A stretch of 64,000 nt of DNA from Chitinophagaceae bacterium (lineage in GTDB: Bacteria; Bacteroidota; Bacteroidia; Chitinophagales; Chitinophagaceae): positions 28,211 to 92,210 of the forward strand of contig JAEUVB010000002.1 of the NCBI GenBank assembly GCA_016786845.1. Reading direction: 5' to 3'. Positions 17,990 through 26,794 of the stretch are shown in pieces. Made by a program: the position numbers and the translations under genes. Numbering within the stretch: position 1 is the first letter of the stretch; each line of letters opens with the position of its first letter. Below the pieces are notes generated by a model, which ran no database searches, was not told the origin of the DNA, and worked only from the letters and a program-made list of their open reading frames with translations.

Positions 17990-20197
17990 TTAAAACTGGT
18001 AATTCAAATCAAAAAACAGACTTCTGGCAGGAAATACCTGCATGCCTGACGACGAGGTATGCCCACCCGTACCGGCATTACTGCCCACTAAAGCAGTATT
18101 TTGTATATTAAATAAATTCTTTACGCCCACCTGTGCCTGTAAGGTCTTCTTGAAAAAGCTGCGTTGAAGTGAGACATTTGCAATATGCAAGGGTGCCGTA
18201 AATAAAAACTGTTGATCGATGGTTACTACCGGTTGCTGACTATTGTATTTGTAATTAAAATTAAGACTGGTTTTCAAAGGTTTGATATGCCATGAACTCA
18301 AAAAAGAGGCTTCCAGGATATGATGTTGAGGAAACTGACTCGATTTTTCAACGGTAATATATCCTCCCCCAACTTGTAGATTGATATTTTGATAAGACCA
18401 CTGACCCCTTAAATTGAACATCCAATTTTTATATGCAATGATATTGGCATATTTGCGAAGTACAGCGTGATTGTTATAGACCGCAAGGGTAATCATATTG
18501 CTGATTACATTTCGATAAGCAACAGCACCAATCGTGAAATTCGATCGTCCCGCTTTGAAATGGTGATCCAAACCTAATTCAATATGATCTCCAATCTCAG
18601 GCTTCAAATCCGGATTGCCCAATATGGTATGGTTTTGATCTACAAATTGCAAATACATTTCCTTTAACGAAGGTGCCCTGAACCCTCTGGCATATGAGGC
18701 CCGTAATTGAATAGAGGAGGTGATATCGTATTTTGTGTGTAAAGCAGGTGTGATCGCTGTGCGGTAACGGTTATTATGATTGATACGGAAGGAAGGTTGT
18801 ATGCTCAGTTTAGATATACGAATGAGCCCCGATGCAAATCCTGCGATATCCGTCATCATCTGTTCCTCTTCGGCCAGTTTAAAACTGATGCCGGTCTCGC
18901 GATTATATTCATAACCCAGCATGAGATCAAGGTGTTTGATGCGTTTGCTGGAATAAACCCCACGGAGGTTGAGGGTTTTAAATACTGAGGTGTCCTGATC
19001 GCCTATACTTTGAGTTTCAATCTGATTCAAGGTTACCAGATCTTTCTTAAATCTGTTTTTGGTGCGTTTGTACAACGTATAGCTATTGACCAAAGAGATC
19101 TGATCGGTTTCATTAATCTGATAGGTCGGATTTAAAGCTTGTATGAGTCGATTCGTACGATAATATTCGTCAAAGGCGTAACCTTCATAAGGACTGATGA
19201 TCGGAATTCCCTTATTGGTTATTTTTTCATGAATATAGGATCCGAAGTAATTCAATTTCAATTTTCCCAGGGTATACTGATATTGCAAATCTGAGGTATA
19301 TTGGGTCTTAGGTTTCCATAATTGATATCGGTCCAATGAATCTTTTGGTGTCCATCCCTGAAAGAAATTTCGCGCGACCGAAAATTGAACCTGATGATTT
19401 TTTCTGCTGGCACTTAAGTTGCCTGAGAAGTTATACCGACCTATGCTTTCCAAATAGGTGCGAATACCAAATGTAAATTTCTTAGGCGATGTTTGGGTGA
19501 TTAAATTAATAACACCCCCCAAAGCATTAGAACCATACATCACACTCATGGGCCCTTGCACCATTTCTACCCGCTTGATATTGTTCATATTCAACTGACC
19601 CAAATCAATATTGCCGTTCTCACGACCACTGATCGGAATACCGTTGACGAGTATTTTTATATTTTGTCCGCCTATCCCGCCAATGGTTACCGATGATCCC
19701 AGAACATTGTCATTATTGATGAAATTATTCATTTCATAATTCAGTACATCATTTAAATTCACCGCACCGCGTTGTACAAAGTCGGCTATTGAAAGCGTAT
19801 TCACTTTATAAATGGACTGTTTGGCCAAAACGGGAAGAGCCTGCCCGGTTACCACCACTTCATTCAATTTTCCACTTACTTTGTCAAGACTGAAGATGTA
19901 AGTGTCTGTTCCATTTTCTGTCATCACATCTTTACGGGTGAGCTCAATTCGCTGATCATTATAACCGATATTACTACAGGTAATGACCATAGGAAAAACC
20001 ACATCCATCACATTCACAGTACCATTTCCATTGGTGATAAAGGGCGTGATTGAGCCGTTCGGTTGCTGAACTGAAATACTAACATTGGCCAACCATTCAT
20101 CGGTTTGTTTATCTTTCACCTTAATCAGCAAACTACCTGCCAAGGCAGGTAGTGCTGTTAAAGTAAAAAGGATGATATAGACGAATGATCGTATCAA
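17990..20197 (-). CDS. TonB-dependent outer-membrane receptor, probably haem/iron (HmuR-like)
   Basis: 735 residues. A signal peptide (VYIILFTLTALPALAG) is followed by a carboxypeptidase-regulatory-like beta domain (about 20-110), a plug domain (VVVTGQALPVLAKQSI... VNLNDVLNYEMNNFINND... GPMSVMYGSNALGGVINLIT) and a beta-barrel ending in FFDLNYQF with a terminal Phe. Receptors of this type import haem, siderophores, cobalamin or glycans. The haem proposal rests on the HmuY-like gene 8 bp upstream in the same operon. The start is a TTG at 20197, eight bases after the previous stop, which fits translational coupling. The 82-residue gene follows 78 bp downstream. Confidence 0.9.
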   Translation of the reverse strand: MIRSFVYIILFTLTALPALAGSLLIKVKDKQTDEWLANVSISVQQPNGSITPFITNGNGTVNVMDVVFPMVITCSNIGYNDQRIELTRKDVMTENGTDTYIFSLDKVSGKLNEVVVTGQALPVLAKQSIYKVNTLSIADFVQRGAVNLNDVLNYEMNNFINNDNVLGSSVTIGGIGGQNIKILVNGIPISGRENGNIDLGQLNMNNIKRVEMVQGPMSVMYGSNALGGVINLITQTSPKKFTFGIRTYLESIGRYNFSGNLSASRKNHQVQFSVARNFFQGWTPKDSLDRYQLWKPKTQYTSDLQYQYTLGKLKLNYFGSYIHEKITNKGIPIISPYEGYAFDEYYRTNRLIQALNPTYQINETDQISLVNSYTLYKRTKNRFKKDLVTLNQIETQSIGDQDTSVFKTLNLRGVYSSKRIKHLDLMLGYEYNRETGISFKLAEEEQMMTDIAGFASGLIRISKLSIQPSFRINHNNRYRTAITPALHTKYDITSSIQLRASYARGFRAPSLKEMYLQFVDQNHTILGNPDLKPEIGDHIELGLDHHFKAGRSNFTIGAVAYRNVISNMITLAVYNNHAVLRKYANIIAYKNWMFNLRGQWSYQNINLQVGGGYITVEKSSQFPQHHILEASFLSSWHIKPLKTSLNFNYKYNSQQPVVTIDQQFLFTAPLHIANVSLQRSFFKKTLQAQVGVKNLFNIQNTALVGSNAGTGGHTSSSGMQVFPARSLFFDLNYQF

Positions 20198-20205
20198 AAT
20201 TCAGC

Positions 20206-21498
20206 TTATCGGAGGATGCTTACTTTTTCTTGTAAACGAATTTGTTGTCCGTTCACATTCAGAATATAGTTACCGCTCGGTAAATGACCTGTATTCAATT
20301 GAATGGCATTAAGACCGGTATTCAATTTCAAATTCCGATTCATTAACACACGACCTTGGATATCGTTTAAAGTGATCACTGCTTCCGCACCAACCTTGCT
20401 GTCGAGCAATACATTGAGCTGTTGTTGAGCCGGCACAGGATATATACTATAGCCATTGATCTCGTTGGTTACATCATTGACAGAAGTCAAATTCGCAATT
20501 TTACGTTTGCGGAAAACAATTTTGCCATCTGCGCCACCACCAAAAGCGGTGAATTGCAACTGCCAAACATCATTGGCTTTATCTAAAACGAAATAGGAAA
20601 TAGAATCCGGAACGATCCAGACATTATTAGGCTGATCAAATGTTTTCCAACCATAACCGACACTGGAAATGACGCGACTCCAATCCGGAACGGCATAATC
20701 GGCGTAATGGTTGTAAGCCGTATCAACATGTACTTGTAAGGCTTGCGCAAACTTAATGCCTTTGTTGCCTAAAGCTCCCACAACGGAATAAGGCTGTGGA
20801 GGTCCACCCAATGAAACCAATGAGTTGTAACGAGTAAACAACAAATCCCAAGTGGCAATATCCGGTTCACGGTTGGTATCTGTTCCGGTGCCTAAATTGA
20901 AATAGGCAAACAGACGATTGGTGAAATTAGGTTGTTTAGAAACCATATACACACTATCTGCACCGTTGAAATCATTCACTCTGAAATGCCAGTTCATGGC
21001 CATAGAATTTAATGAATCGATAATGACTTTGTAAAATACATTATTCGCCTTCACAATGAATACTGAATCACCCACGATATTGTGAGAAACAGCATCATAA
21101 GTTCCCCAACCATAGTTGAACGGATCGGCGCTCGGTATATCATTGAAGGCACCTTCAAACCAAGCCATATCATGATTGAAACAAAGATTTGCGGCAGCCG
21201 TATCGCCCAAGGCTACTGATGCCCATTGCGATTTGTCTTTATGTACATTATATACTTTCACATAATTGTTGCCACCATTGTGGTTGGCCCAAACCGCCGC
21301 ACTATCGCCGATACTCAATGAAAAAGCCAGATGCCAGTTTTTATTGTCTTCGCTTTTAATCTGGTTGTTGTTCATGCTGTAATAAATGTCATTCGCATAT
21401 CCGGGTCCCATGGCTACCGAATCCCAGGTCCATGCTTGTGAATATGCGGCACCCCCAAGGGCCAGCATCGAAATCATTGATAATAGTATTTTCTTCAT
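20206..21498 (-). CDS. HmuY-like secreted protein with T9SS C-terminal domain
   Basis: 430 residues from the ATG at 21498, which begins a signal peptide (MKKILLSMISMLALGGAAYSQ). The body has HmuY-family hallmarks: YANDIYYSMNNNQ near the N-terminus, WHLAFSLSIGDSAAVW, WDLLFTRYNSL, and YFVLDKANDVWQLQFTAFGG. HmuY of Porphyromonas is a surface haemophore that hands haem to the receptor HmuR. The last 80 residues (YSIYPVPAQQQLNVLLDS, VLMNRNLKLNTGLN, LPSGNYILNVNGQ) are a T9SS type A sorting domain, so the protein is probably surface-exposed. It is the first gene of a two-gene unit with the TonB-dependent receptor and has a good promoter candidate just upstream. Confidence 0.83.
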   Translation of the reverse strand: MKKILLSMISMLALGGAAYSQAWTWDSVAMGPGYANDIYYSMNNNQIKSEDNKNWHLAFSLSIGDSAAVWANHNGGNNYVKVYNVHKDKSQWASVALGDTAAANLCFNHDMAWFEGAFNDIPSADPFNYGWGTYDAVSHNIVGDSVFIVKANNVFYKVIIDSLNSMAMNWHFRVNDFNGADSVYMVSKQPNFTNRLFAYFNLGTGTDTNREPDIATWDLLFTRYNSLVSLGGPPQPYSVVGALGNKGIKFAQALQVHVDTAYNHYADYAVPDWSRVISSVGYGWKTFDQPNNVWIVPDSISYFVLDKANDVWQLQFTAFGGGADGKIVFRKRKIANLTSVNDVTNEINGYSIYPVPAQQQLNVLLDSKVGAEAVITLNDIQGRVLMNRNLKLNTGLNAIQLNTGHLPSGNYILNVNGQQIRLQEKVSILR

Positions 21499-21516
21499 GT
21501 ATATATGTTTAGGCCA

Positions 21517-21545
21517 CAAATGTACTTTGTGTTACCTGTAAGCAA
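21517..21545 (-). promoter_or_regulatory. Candidate promoter of the HmuY-like/TonB receptor operon
   Basis: Reverse-strand TACATTTG (21517-21524) has a TTG (21543-21545) 18 nt upstream, a good fit to the Bacteroidota -33/-7 consensus. The leader before the ATG at 21498 would be about 10-15 nt. Confidence 0.5.
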
Positions 21546-21665
21546 GGGTGAGGGAATAAAATATGACATTCCCGTGACAAAAGCATTTTTGTGCTAAGAT
21601 TCAATGAAATCAGTACTCTCGGGATGAAATGGACCCCCTGTAAATGATATATATCACCTAAATGA

Positions 21666-22181
21666 TTATGGCGGAAGTGGCCCGCTATATTGACCGCAAT
21701 ACGGAGAATAAAAACAACGCTGATGGTAATTGATTTCAACGTCTGGAAATTTTCGGGTTTTGAGGTTGAGCACAAAGTCGGGCTCCAGGTATTTTTTACG
21801 CCAACAAGCCAGATCCCATTCCACAAATTGTTGCGGCTGCGGTTTCTTGTAGGGCCCCGACTTCCATTCTTCGACAAAGCTATAGACACGTCCCGCTGGG
21901 AGTTTCACGGTAAAACGCCCCTCTTCATCTGTGACCACTTTTTTGTAAACTTTACTTTTATCTGCATTCATTGCACCTATTTTAATGTAAATCGTTTTCG
22001 ATGCCAAAGGATGTGGGGCATTTAATTTTTCCAACATTTCATCCGTTGGCCTCGCACCACCGCAGTAGTCAGCCGTTTGAGTCACCTTGCCCTTCACCGT
22101 CACCATGCGCACCCCTTTGCGATTTTGCCCTTGAGCCCACAAGCCGTAAAACATACAGATTAATAGAAGATATTGTTTCAT
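21666..22181 (-). CDS. Exported protein with carboxypeptidase-regulatory-like beta domain, function unknown
   Basis: 171 residues from the ATG at 22181, which opens a signal peptide (MKQYLLLICMFYGLWAQGQ). The rest carries VTVKGKVTQTADYCGGARPTDEML and a Greek-key-like stretch VVTDEEGRFTVKLPAGRVYSFVEEW, as in carboxypeptidase-regulatory-like domains. A Cys-rich C-terminus follows (DLACWRKKYLEPDF, QRCFYSPYCGQY). The CGGARP start of the domain recurs in other small exported proteins of Bacteroidota, but I cannot name a function. It is 167 bp upstream of the HmuY-like gene on the same strand and may belong to the same iron-related cluster. Confidence 0.7.
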   Translation of the reverse strand: MKQYLLLICMFYGLWAQGQNRKGVRMVTVKGKVTQTADYCGGARPTDEMLEKLNAPHPLASKTIYIKIGAMNADKSKVYKKVVTDEEGRFTVKLPAGRVYSFVEEWKSGPYKKPQPQQFVEWDLACWRKKYLEPDFVLNLKTRKFPDVEINYHQRCFYSPYCGQYSGPLPP

Positions 22182-22329
22182 CAGGATTGTTTTGTGTGAA
22201 GATAAGCGGGAAAGTATTAGAAAAATCAATGTGATGAAGGATCGTTTCAACGCGGATAATTTGGATATCCTGTCATTAAGTGTTCCAAGAATGACTGGCA
22301 AGCTAAACTCCTCTGTGCATTCCTACAAT

Positions 22330-22416
22330 TGTCTGAATCAGAATTCAAAGAATTATAGAATTTTCAGAATCGCTATACATCAAGACACTCCGTGCAATCC
22401 TCTAATCTGTGATCCC
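22330..22416. repeat. Intergenic repeat patch downstream of asd
   Basis: Two repeat types adjoin. One is an AT-rich series of AATT-containing units (AATCAGAATTCAAAGAATT...), the other a CCGTG...CTAATCTGTGATCC unit (22390-22414) of the same kind as the cluster at 61089-61340. The second unit contains the asd stop codon. Confidence 0.5.
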
Positions 22417-23424
22417 CAATCCTCCTGATCTGTTTGCAACTAAGCCCTTCTCCATCAAATACTCCGCAATCTGTGTGGCATTAGTCGCCGCCCCTTTACG
22501 CAAATTATCCGATACTATCCAGCAGTTCAGGGTATTCGGTTGTGATCCGTCCCTCCTTAGTCGACCCACAAATACCTCATCACGATCATGCGCTGTCAGT
22601 GGCATGGGATAGATCAAGTTCGCTACATCATCCTGTACCGTCACTCCCGGAAAGTCGCTTAGGAGTTGTCGCACTGTAGCCAAGTCAAAATCATGTTCAA
22701 ATTCAATATTTACACTTTCACTATGCCCGCCCATCACAGGTATACGTACCGTAGTGGCTGTAATCGCTATAGTATTATCGCCCAGTATCTTCTGCGTTTC
22801 TTCAATCATCTTGCGTTCTTCTTTGGTATAGCCATCCTCTAAGAACACATCCACTTGCGGTATAACATTCAAATCAATCGGATAAGGATAGGCCATTTCA
22901 CCTTGTATGCCTTCTCTTTCCTGATTCAATTGTTTGACCGCTTTCACACCCGTTCCCGTCACCGATTGATAGGTCGAAACCACCACCCGTTTGATCTTAT
23001 ATTTGTCATGTAAAGGTTTCAGCACCATCACCATTTGTATGGTACTGCAATTGGGATTGGAAATGATCTTGTCATCGGCACTAAGCACATGCCCGTTTAC
23101 TTCAGGTACCACCAACTTCTTCGTAGGATCCATACGCCAGGCCGACGAATTGTCGATGACAGTTATACCCGCCTCAGCAAATAATGGAGCGAGCTTCAAG
23201 GAAGTAGCCCCGCCCGCCGAAAACAAAGCAATGTCAGGCTTAGCCGCAATCGCATCTTCATACGAGACCACCTTGTAAGGTTTTCCCTGATACACAATTT
23301 CTTTCCCAATCGACTTCTCCGATGCCACAGGGATTAACTCCGTCACCGGAAAATTTCTTTCTTCCAGTACCTGAAGCATTTTTGTACCGACAAGTCCGGT
23401 AGCGCCTACTATGCTAATTTTCAA
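22402..23424 (-). CDS. asd: Aspartate-semialdehyde dehydrogenase
   Basis: 340 residues. The nucleotide-binding start is KISIVGATGLVGTKMLQVLEER. The catalytic Cys lies in ISNPNCSTIQMVMVLKPLHD near residue 127, the substrate region in VVSTYQSVTGTGVKAVKQL, and the catalytic His in VPVMGGHSESVNIEF-type sequence near residue 235. The enzyme reduces aspartyl phosphate to aspartate semialdehyde for lysine, diaminopimelate, threonine and methionine synthesis. Two oddities concern its ends. The start is a TTG (23424) lying in a repeat-like AATGTTGAATG. The last residues (RSGGLGITD) and the TAG are encoded by a CACAGATTA-type repeat unit. Confidence 0.95.
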   Translation of the reverse strand: MKISIVGATGLVGTKMLQVLEERNFPVTELIPVASEKSIGKEIVYQGKPYKVVSYEDAIAAKPDIALFSAGGATSLKLAPLFAEAGITVIDNSSAWRMDPTKKLVVPEVNGHVLSADDKIISNPNCSTIQMVMVLKPLHDKYKIKRVVVSTYQSVTGTGVKAVKQLNQEREGIQGEMAYPYPIDLNVIPQVDVFLEDGYTKEERKMIEETQKILGDNTIAITATTVRIPVMGGHSESVNIEFEHDFDLATVRQLLSDFPGVTVQDDVANLIYPMPLTAHDRDEVFVGRLRRDGSQPNTLNCWIVSDNLRKGAATNATQIAEYLMEKGLVANRSGGLGITD

Positions 23425-23433
23425 TGTTGAATG
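23423..23433. repeat. Left arm of an inverted repeat flanking the S23 gene
   Basis: AATGTTGAATG is the exact reverse complement of CATTCAACATT at 23898-23908. A further TTAATGTTGAATT copy lies at 23454-23466. The same 11-mer CATTCAACATT recurs at 36013-36023. Confidence 0.6.
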
Positions 23434-23472
23434 TTTAATGATTAATACTTGATTTAATGTTGAATTGTAAAG

Positions 23473-23829
23473 CTATAATGATTTAAAATTTGATTGTGTG
23501 GTTTTTACGATGGAGGTTAATATTCGGATGAGCTCATTGGCCTGCTCTAATAATGGTTCAAAGGGATAGTTAGTAATTTCAGCATCTTTGATCAGCCTCA
23601 ACCAATATTGTGTTTCTCGAGCCTCTTTGGATGCAATACTCATTTTGGATGCAAATTCTTTTTTACTGATTCCGGCATCCGCCTCTTCTACATTTGCTCC
23701 AATGCTGGTTCCAGCCCTCAATAATTGTTTCGATAATTCAAATTCATTCTCTTGTTTTAAATGCATGTAGAATTTTACAATAGACTTCGCAAAATCATAA
23801 CTTTTTGTTTTCACAATATTTTCTTTCAT
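23473..23829 (-). CDS. Four-helix-bundle S23 (23S rRNA-intervening-sequence) family protein
   Basis: 118 residues with the family pattern: IVKTKSYDFAKSIVKFYMHLKQENEFELSKQLLRAGTSIGANVEEADAGISKKEFASKMSIASKEARETQYWLRLIKDAE, then EANELIRILTSIVKTTQSN. The family was first found within insertions of 23S rRNA genes of some bacteria and also includes the Avd accessory protein of diversity-generating retroelements. Stand-alone copies are frequent in Bacteroidota and their function is unknown. Here it lies between asd and mtgA, bounded by inverted CATTCAACATT repeats, which suggests it arrived as a discrete insert. No reverse transcriptase or template repeat is nearby. Confidence 0.92.
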   Translation of the reverse strand: MKENIVKTKSYDFAKSIVKFYMHLKQENEFELSKQLLRAGTSIGANVEEADAGISKKEFASKMSIASKEARETQYWLRLIKDAEITNYPFEPLLEQANELIRILTSIVKTTQSNFKSL

Positions 23830-23897
23830 AATGGTATATTCTATGCAGCAATATTAAACATTATTGAAATAAAATAGTTGCCCCGCACCCCATTAAC

Positions 23898-23908
23898 CAT
23901 TCAACATT
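23898..23908. repeat. Right arm of the inverted repeat flanking the S23 gene
   Basis: CATTCAACATT, exact complement of the arm at 23423-23433. The last base pairs overlap the mtgA stop codon (23907-23909). Confidence 0.6.
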
Positions 23909-24668
23909 AATCATTTAGCATTTCAATAAGTTCCGGGTCATCATCCAAATTTCCCATCTGTTTCAAGATCCAGTTGTGACGGCGTACGATCAATGATGAC
24001 GGCTTTTCGATGGAGAAGTAAACCGGGTTCGGCAGGATTGCGGCGATCCATGCAGCTTCACTGCGTGTGAGGGCCTTGGCATCTTTGTGGTAATAATGTT
24101 GCGCAGCTGCTTGTATACCATAAACCCCTTTGCCCATCTCGGCTACATTCAAATAGGTTTCCAGAATGCGCTTCTTCCCCCAAATCAATTCGATCATGAA
24201 GGTATGATAGACTTCCAACCCCTTGCGAAACCAATTGCGCCCGTTCCAAAGAAAAACATTCTTGGCCGTTTGTTGTGAAATGGTACTGGCCCCCCGGGTC
24301 TTTTTATGTTTTGGATTGCTATTGTATTTCATCGCTTTCTCAATGGCATTCCAGTCAAACCCGTTATGATCCGGAAAGAGTTGGTCTTCGGCGCAAATCA
24401 CGGCCAGCTTGGCATTGCGCCCCATCTGGTCATACGAAATATAATCCCGTTTCAACCCATGCCCCTTGATCAGGGATCCAATCATCGTGACTGTAATCGG
24501 CGTATTCACCCAACGAGTCAACACAATAAAAACCAGATTGGCAATGATGAGAAACAAAACAATGCGTTTCAATTTGCGAAAAAATCCGGAGAAGCGAGAG
24601 GGTTTAGCCAATAGAATAAGTTTTAATCCTGAAACAAATGTAATAAAGCATTGGAAATGACAAAGCAT
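23907..24668 (-). CDS. mtgA: Monofunctional biosynthetic peptidoglycan transglycosylase
   Basis: 253 residues. An N-terminal membrane anchor (KLKRIVLFLIIANLVFIVLTRW) precedes a GT51 domain with the catalytic Glu in KLAVICAEDQLFPDHNGFDW near residue 93, RGASTISQQTAKNVFLWNGR, and KKRILETYLNVAEMGKGVYGIQAAAQHYY. It polymerises lipid II into glycan strands without a transpeptidase domain. The ATG at 24668 is used; a TTG 19 codons on (AKPSRFSGFFRKLKR) would also leave a good anchor. The gene lies between two repeat-bearing spacers and does not look operonic. Confidence 0.94.
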   Translation of the reverse strand: MLCHFQCFITFVSGLKLILLAKPSRFSGFFRKLKRIVLFLIIANLVFIVLTRWVNTPITVTMIGSLIKGHGLKRDYISYDQMGRNAKLAVICAEDQLFPDHNGFDWNAIEKAMKYNSNPKHKKTRGASTISQQTAKNVFLWNGRNWFRKGLEVYHTFMIELIWGKKRILETYLNVAEMGKGVYGIQAAAQHYYHKDAKALTRSEAAWIAAILPNPVYFSIEKPSSLIVRRHNWILKQMGNLDDDPELIEMLND

Positions 24669-24916
24669 TGATATACATGGTCATCGCTGCAGAATTAGAA
24701 ATGAGGTTTTAGGAGCTCAGCAAAATCGCTTTTTTCAGCCATGTCCCGCCATACGCTGCTATCTCCGCCGAAAACAGGCGGAGGATATCCGCTGCTGTCG
24801 GGGCTAAAGTTCAGGGCCTGTAACGCTATTGGGCTGAGACATCCGTTTTTTAGGCGCTTCCGTCACACATTCTTCACCCCTTTCCCTATCTTTGCCCCCC
24901 TCAATCTTCATCTACA
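24669..24916. other. Intergenic region between divergent mtgA and aspS with a GC-rich element
   Basis: The central part (about 24740-24850) is GC-rich compared with other spacers. It contains a perfect 7-bp stem (CTCCGCC at 24763-24769, GGCGGAG at 24777-24783) and sequence of the kind found as non-coding repeats in related genomes. The 3' end holds the aspS promoter element. An open frame across it (24741-24974) has no coding character. Confidence 0.5.
24887..24894 (+). promoter_or_regulatory. TAnnTTTG element, candidate aspS promoter
   Basis: TATCTTTG matches the -7 consensus and lies 22 nt before the aspS ATG, giving a leader of about 15 nt. No convincing -33 element is visible. Confidence 0.45.
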
Positions 24917-26656
24917 ATGTATAGAACTCATACCTGCGGCGAACTTCGGATCAGCGATGCCGGACAAACTGTAACCCTGGCCGGTTGGGCTAAAACCATT
25001 CGTAAATTCGGCAGCATTACTTTCGTCGATCTGCGCGATCGTTACGGCATCACCCAGCTTTTTTTCAATGAAGCCATGAATACCCTGCTCGAAGCCCAGC
25101 CCCTCGGTCGTGAATATGTTTTGGAAGTAAAAGGGACCGTGATCGAACGCAGCAATAAGAATCTGAATATTCCCACCGGTGAAATTGAAATAGAGGTAAA
25201 GGAATATCGTATTCTGAATGCCTCCCTGACCCCGCCCTTTACGATTGAAGATGATACCGACGGCGGTGAAGAACTTCGCATGAAATATCGTTACCTCGAT
25301 CTGCGCAGAGATGCTGTGAAAAAGAATTTGGAATTGCGTTACAAAGTGAGCCGTGCCGCCCGCAATTTTCTCGACAGCCAACATTTCATGGAAGTCGAAA
25401 CGCCCATGCTCATCAAGTCTACCCCTGAAGGCGCCCGCGATTTTGTGGTGCCCAGTCGTATGCATGAGGGACAGTTTTATGCCTTGCCGCAATCGCCTCA
25501 GCTTTTTAAGCAATTACTCATGGTGGCAGGTTACGATCGCTATTTTCAAATTGTGAAATGTTTTCGCGATGAAGATCTGCGTGCCGATCGTCAACCGGAA
25601 TTTACCCAGATTGATTGTGAAATGAGTTTCATCAATCAGGAGGACATCCTGAACACCTTCGAAGCTATGACCAAACATATTTTTGAAGATGTAAAAGGGA
25701 TCACGTTCGCCGAAGATTTTCCGCGTATGCCATATGATGAAGCCATGCGTGACTATGGCAATGATAAACCCGATATTCGTTTCGACATGAAACTCAAAGA
25801 GCTGAATGAGGTGGTAAAAGGAAAGGGTTTTCCCGTTTTTGATGATGCTGCTTTGATGATCGGTATCGCTGCGCCCGGTTGCAGTGAGTATACCCGCAAA
25901 CAAACCGACGAACTGACGGATTGGGTGAAACGCCCTCAGATTGGTATGAAAGGTTTGGTCTATATTAAATGTAATGCCGACGGAACCTTTAAAAGCTCAG
26001 TTGATAAATTTTATAATGAAGAGCAATTAAAACAAATTGCCGAGGTCTGCGGTGCCAAAGCAGGAGATTTGATTCTCATACTTGCCGGAGAACAAGCCCT
26101 CACCCGTAAAGCCATCAGCGAACTCCGTCTTGAAATGGGTAACCGTCTCGGACTGCGAAACCCGGAAGTGTTCAAACCACTATGGGTCACCGATTTTCCT
26201 TTGTTTGAATACGATGCTGAATCCGATCGCTATATAGCTTGTCATCACCCTTTCACTTCACCCAAGCCTGAACATCTGGAATGGATGAAGGACAAATCTA
26301 AGTTCGCCGACATCAAAGCCAATGCCTATGATTTGGTGTTGAATGGTACCGAAATTGGCGGAGGATCCATTCGTATTTTTCAAAAAGACATACAAGAAAT
26401 CATGTTCGATGCCTTAGGCTTTACCAAAGAAGAAGCCAACGAAAAATTTGGATTTCTGCTGAGTGCCTTTGAATATGGTACACCGCCACATGGAGGTATT
26501 GCACTCGGCTTCGATCGACTTTGTGCATTGCTCGGAGGTCATGAAACTATTCGCGATTATATTGCCTTCCCTAAGAATAATGCCGGACGCGATATGATGC
26601 TCGATGCACCGGGTCCGATCGATGAGAAACAAAAGAAGGAATTAGGAATTGGATAA
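24917..26656 (+). CDS. aspS: Aspartate-tRNA ligase
   Basis: 579 residues, the usual bacterial length. The N-terminal anticodon-binding OB domain ([33 protein letters not shown]) is followed by the class II catalytic core with motif 2 ([18 protein letters not shown] near residue 217), the bacterial GAD insertion (about 290-410) and motif 3 ([16 protein letters not shown] near residue 530). It charges tRNA-Asp. The start at 24917 is supported by the conserved [11 protein letters not shown]-terminus. The GC content is slightly higher than in neighbours, as expected of a highly expressed gene. It converges with dnaE over a 138-bp spacer that shows only a weak bulged stem (CAAAGAA...TTCTTTG). Confidence 0.97.
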   Translation: MYRTHTCGELRISDAGQTVTLAGWAKTIRKFGSITFVDLRDRYGITQLFFNEAMNTLLEAQPLGREYVLEVKGTVIERSNKNLNIPTGEIEIEVKEYRILNASLTPPFTIEDDTDGGEELRMKYRYLDLRRDAVKKNLELRYKVSRAARNFLDSQHFMEVETPMLIKSTPEGARDFVVPSRMHEGQFYALPQSPQLFKQLLMVAGYDRYFQIVKCFRDEDLRADRQPEFTQIDCEMSFINQEDILNTFEAMTKHIFEDVKGITFAEDFPRMPYDEAMRDYGNDKPDIRFDMKLKELNEVVKGKGFPVFDDAALMIGIAAPGCSEYTRKQTDELTDWVKRPQIGMKGLVYIKCNADGTFKSSVDKFYNEEQLKQIAEVCGAKAGDLILILAGEQALTRKAISELRLEMGNRLGLRNPEVFKPLWVTDFPLFEYDAESDRYIACHHPFTSPKPEHLEWMKDKSKFADIKANAYDLVLNGTEIGGGSIRIFQKDIQEIMFDALGFTKEEANEKFGFLLSAFEYGTPPHGGIALGFDRLCALLGGHETIRDYIAFPKNNAGRDMMLDAPGPIDEKQKKELGIG

Positions 26657-26794
26657 TTTTGCTGTCGTGAATAAGCGCAAAGAATATATTAAGCTATTGT
26701 TCTTTGTTCAAGAGTGGAATGTGTTTTTCATTTTTGAGGGTTTTTCAGCACGAATAAATTTGTAAAAGTTGCACAGCGGTCATAAGGTAAAGTA

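Noticed and set aside
23473..23829. Diversity-generating retroelement suggested by the Avd-like S23 protein
   Set aside because: There is no reverse transcriptase, template repeat or variable repeat nearby.
24741..24974. Open frame across the spacer before aspS
   Set aside because: It overlaps the aspS promoter and start and is encoded by a GC-rich non-coding element.
26657..26794. Terminator between convergent aspS and dnaE
   Set aside because: The only stem (CAAAGAA with TTCTTTG) has a long loop and no T-tract, so it was not listed.
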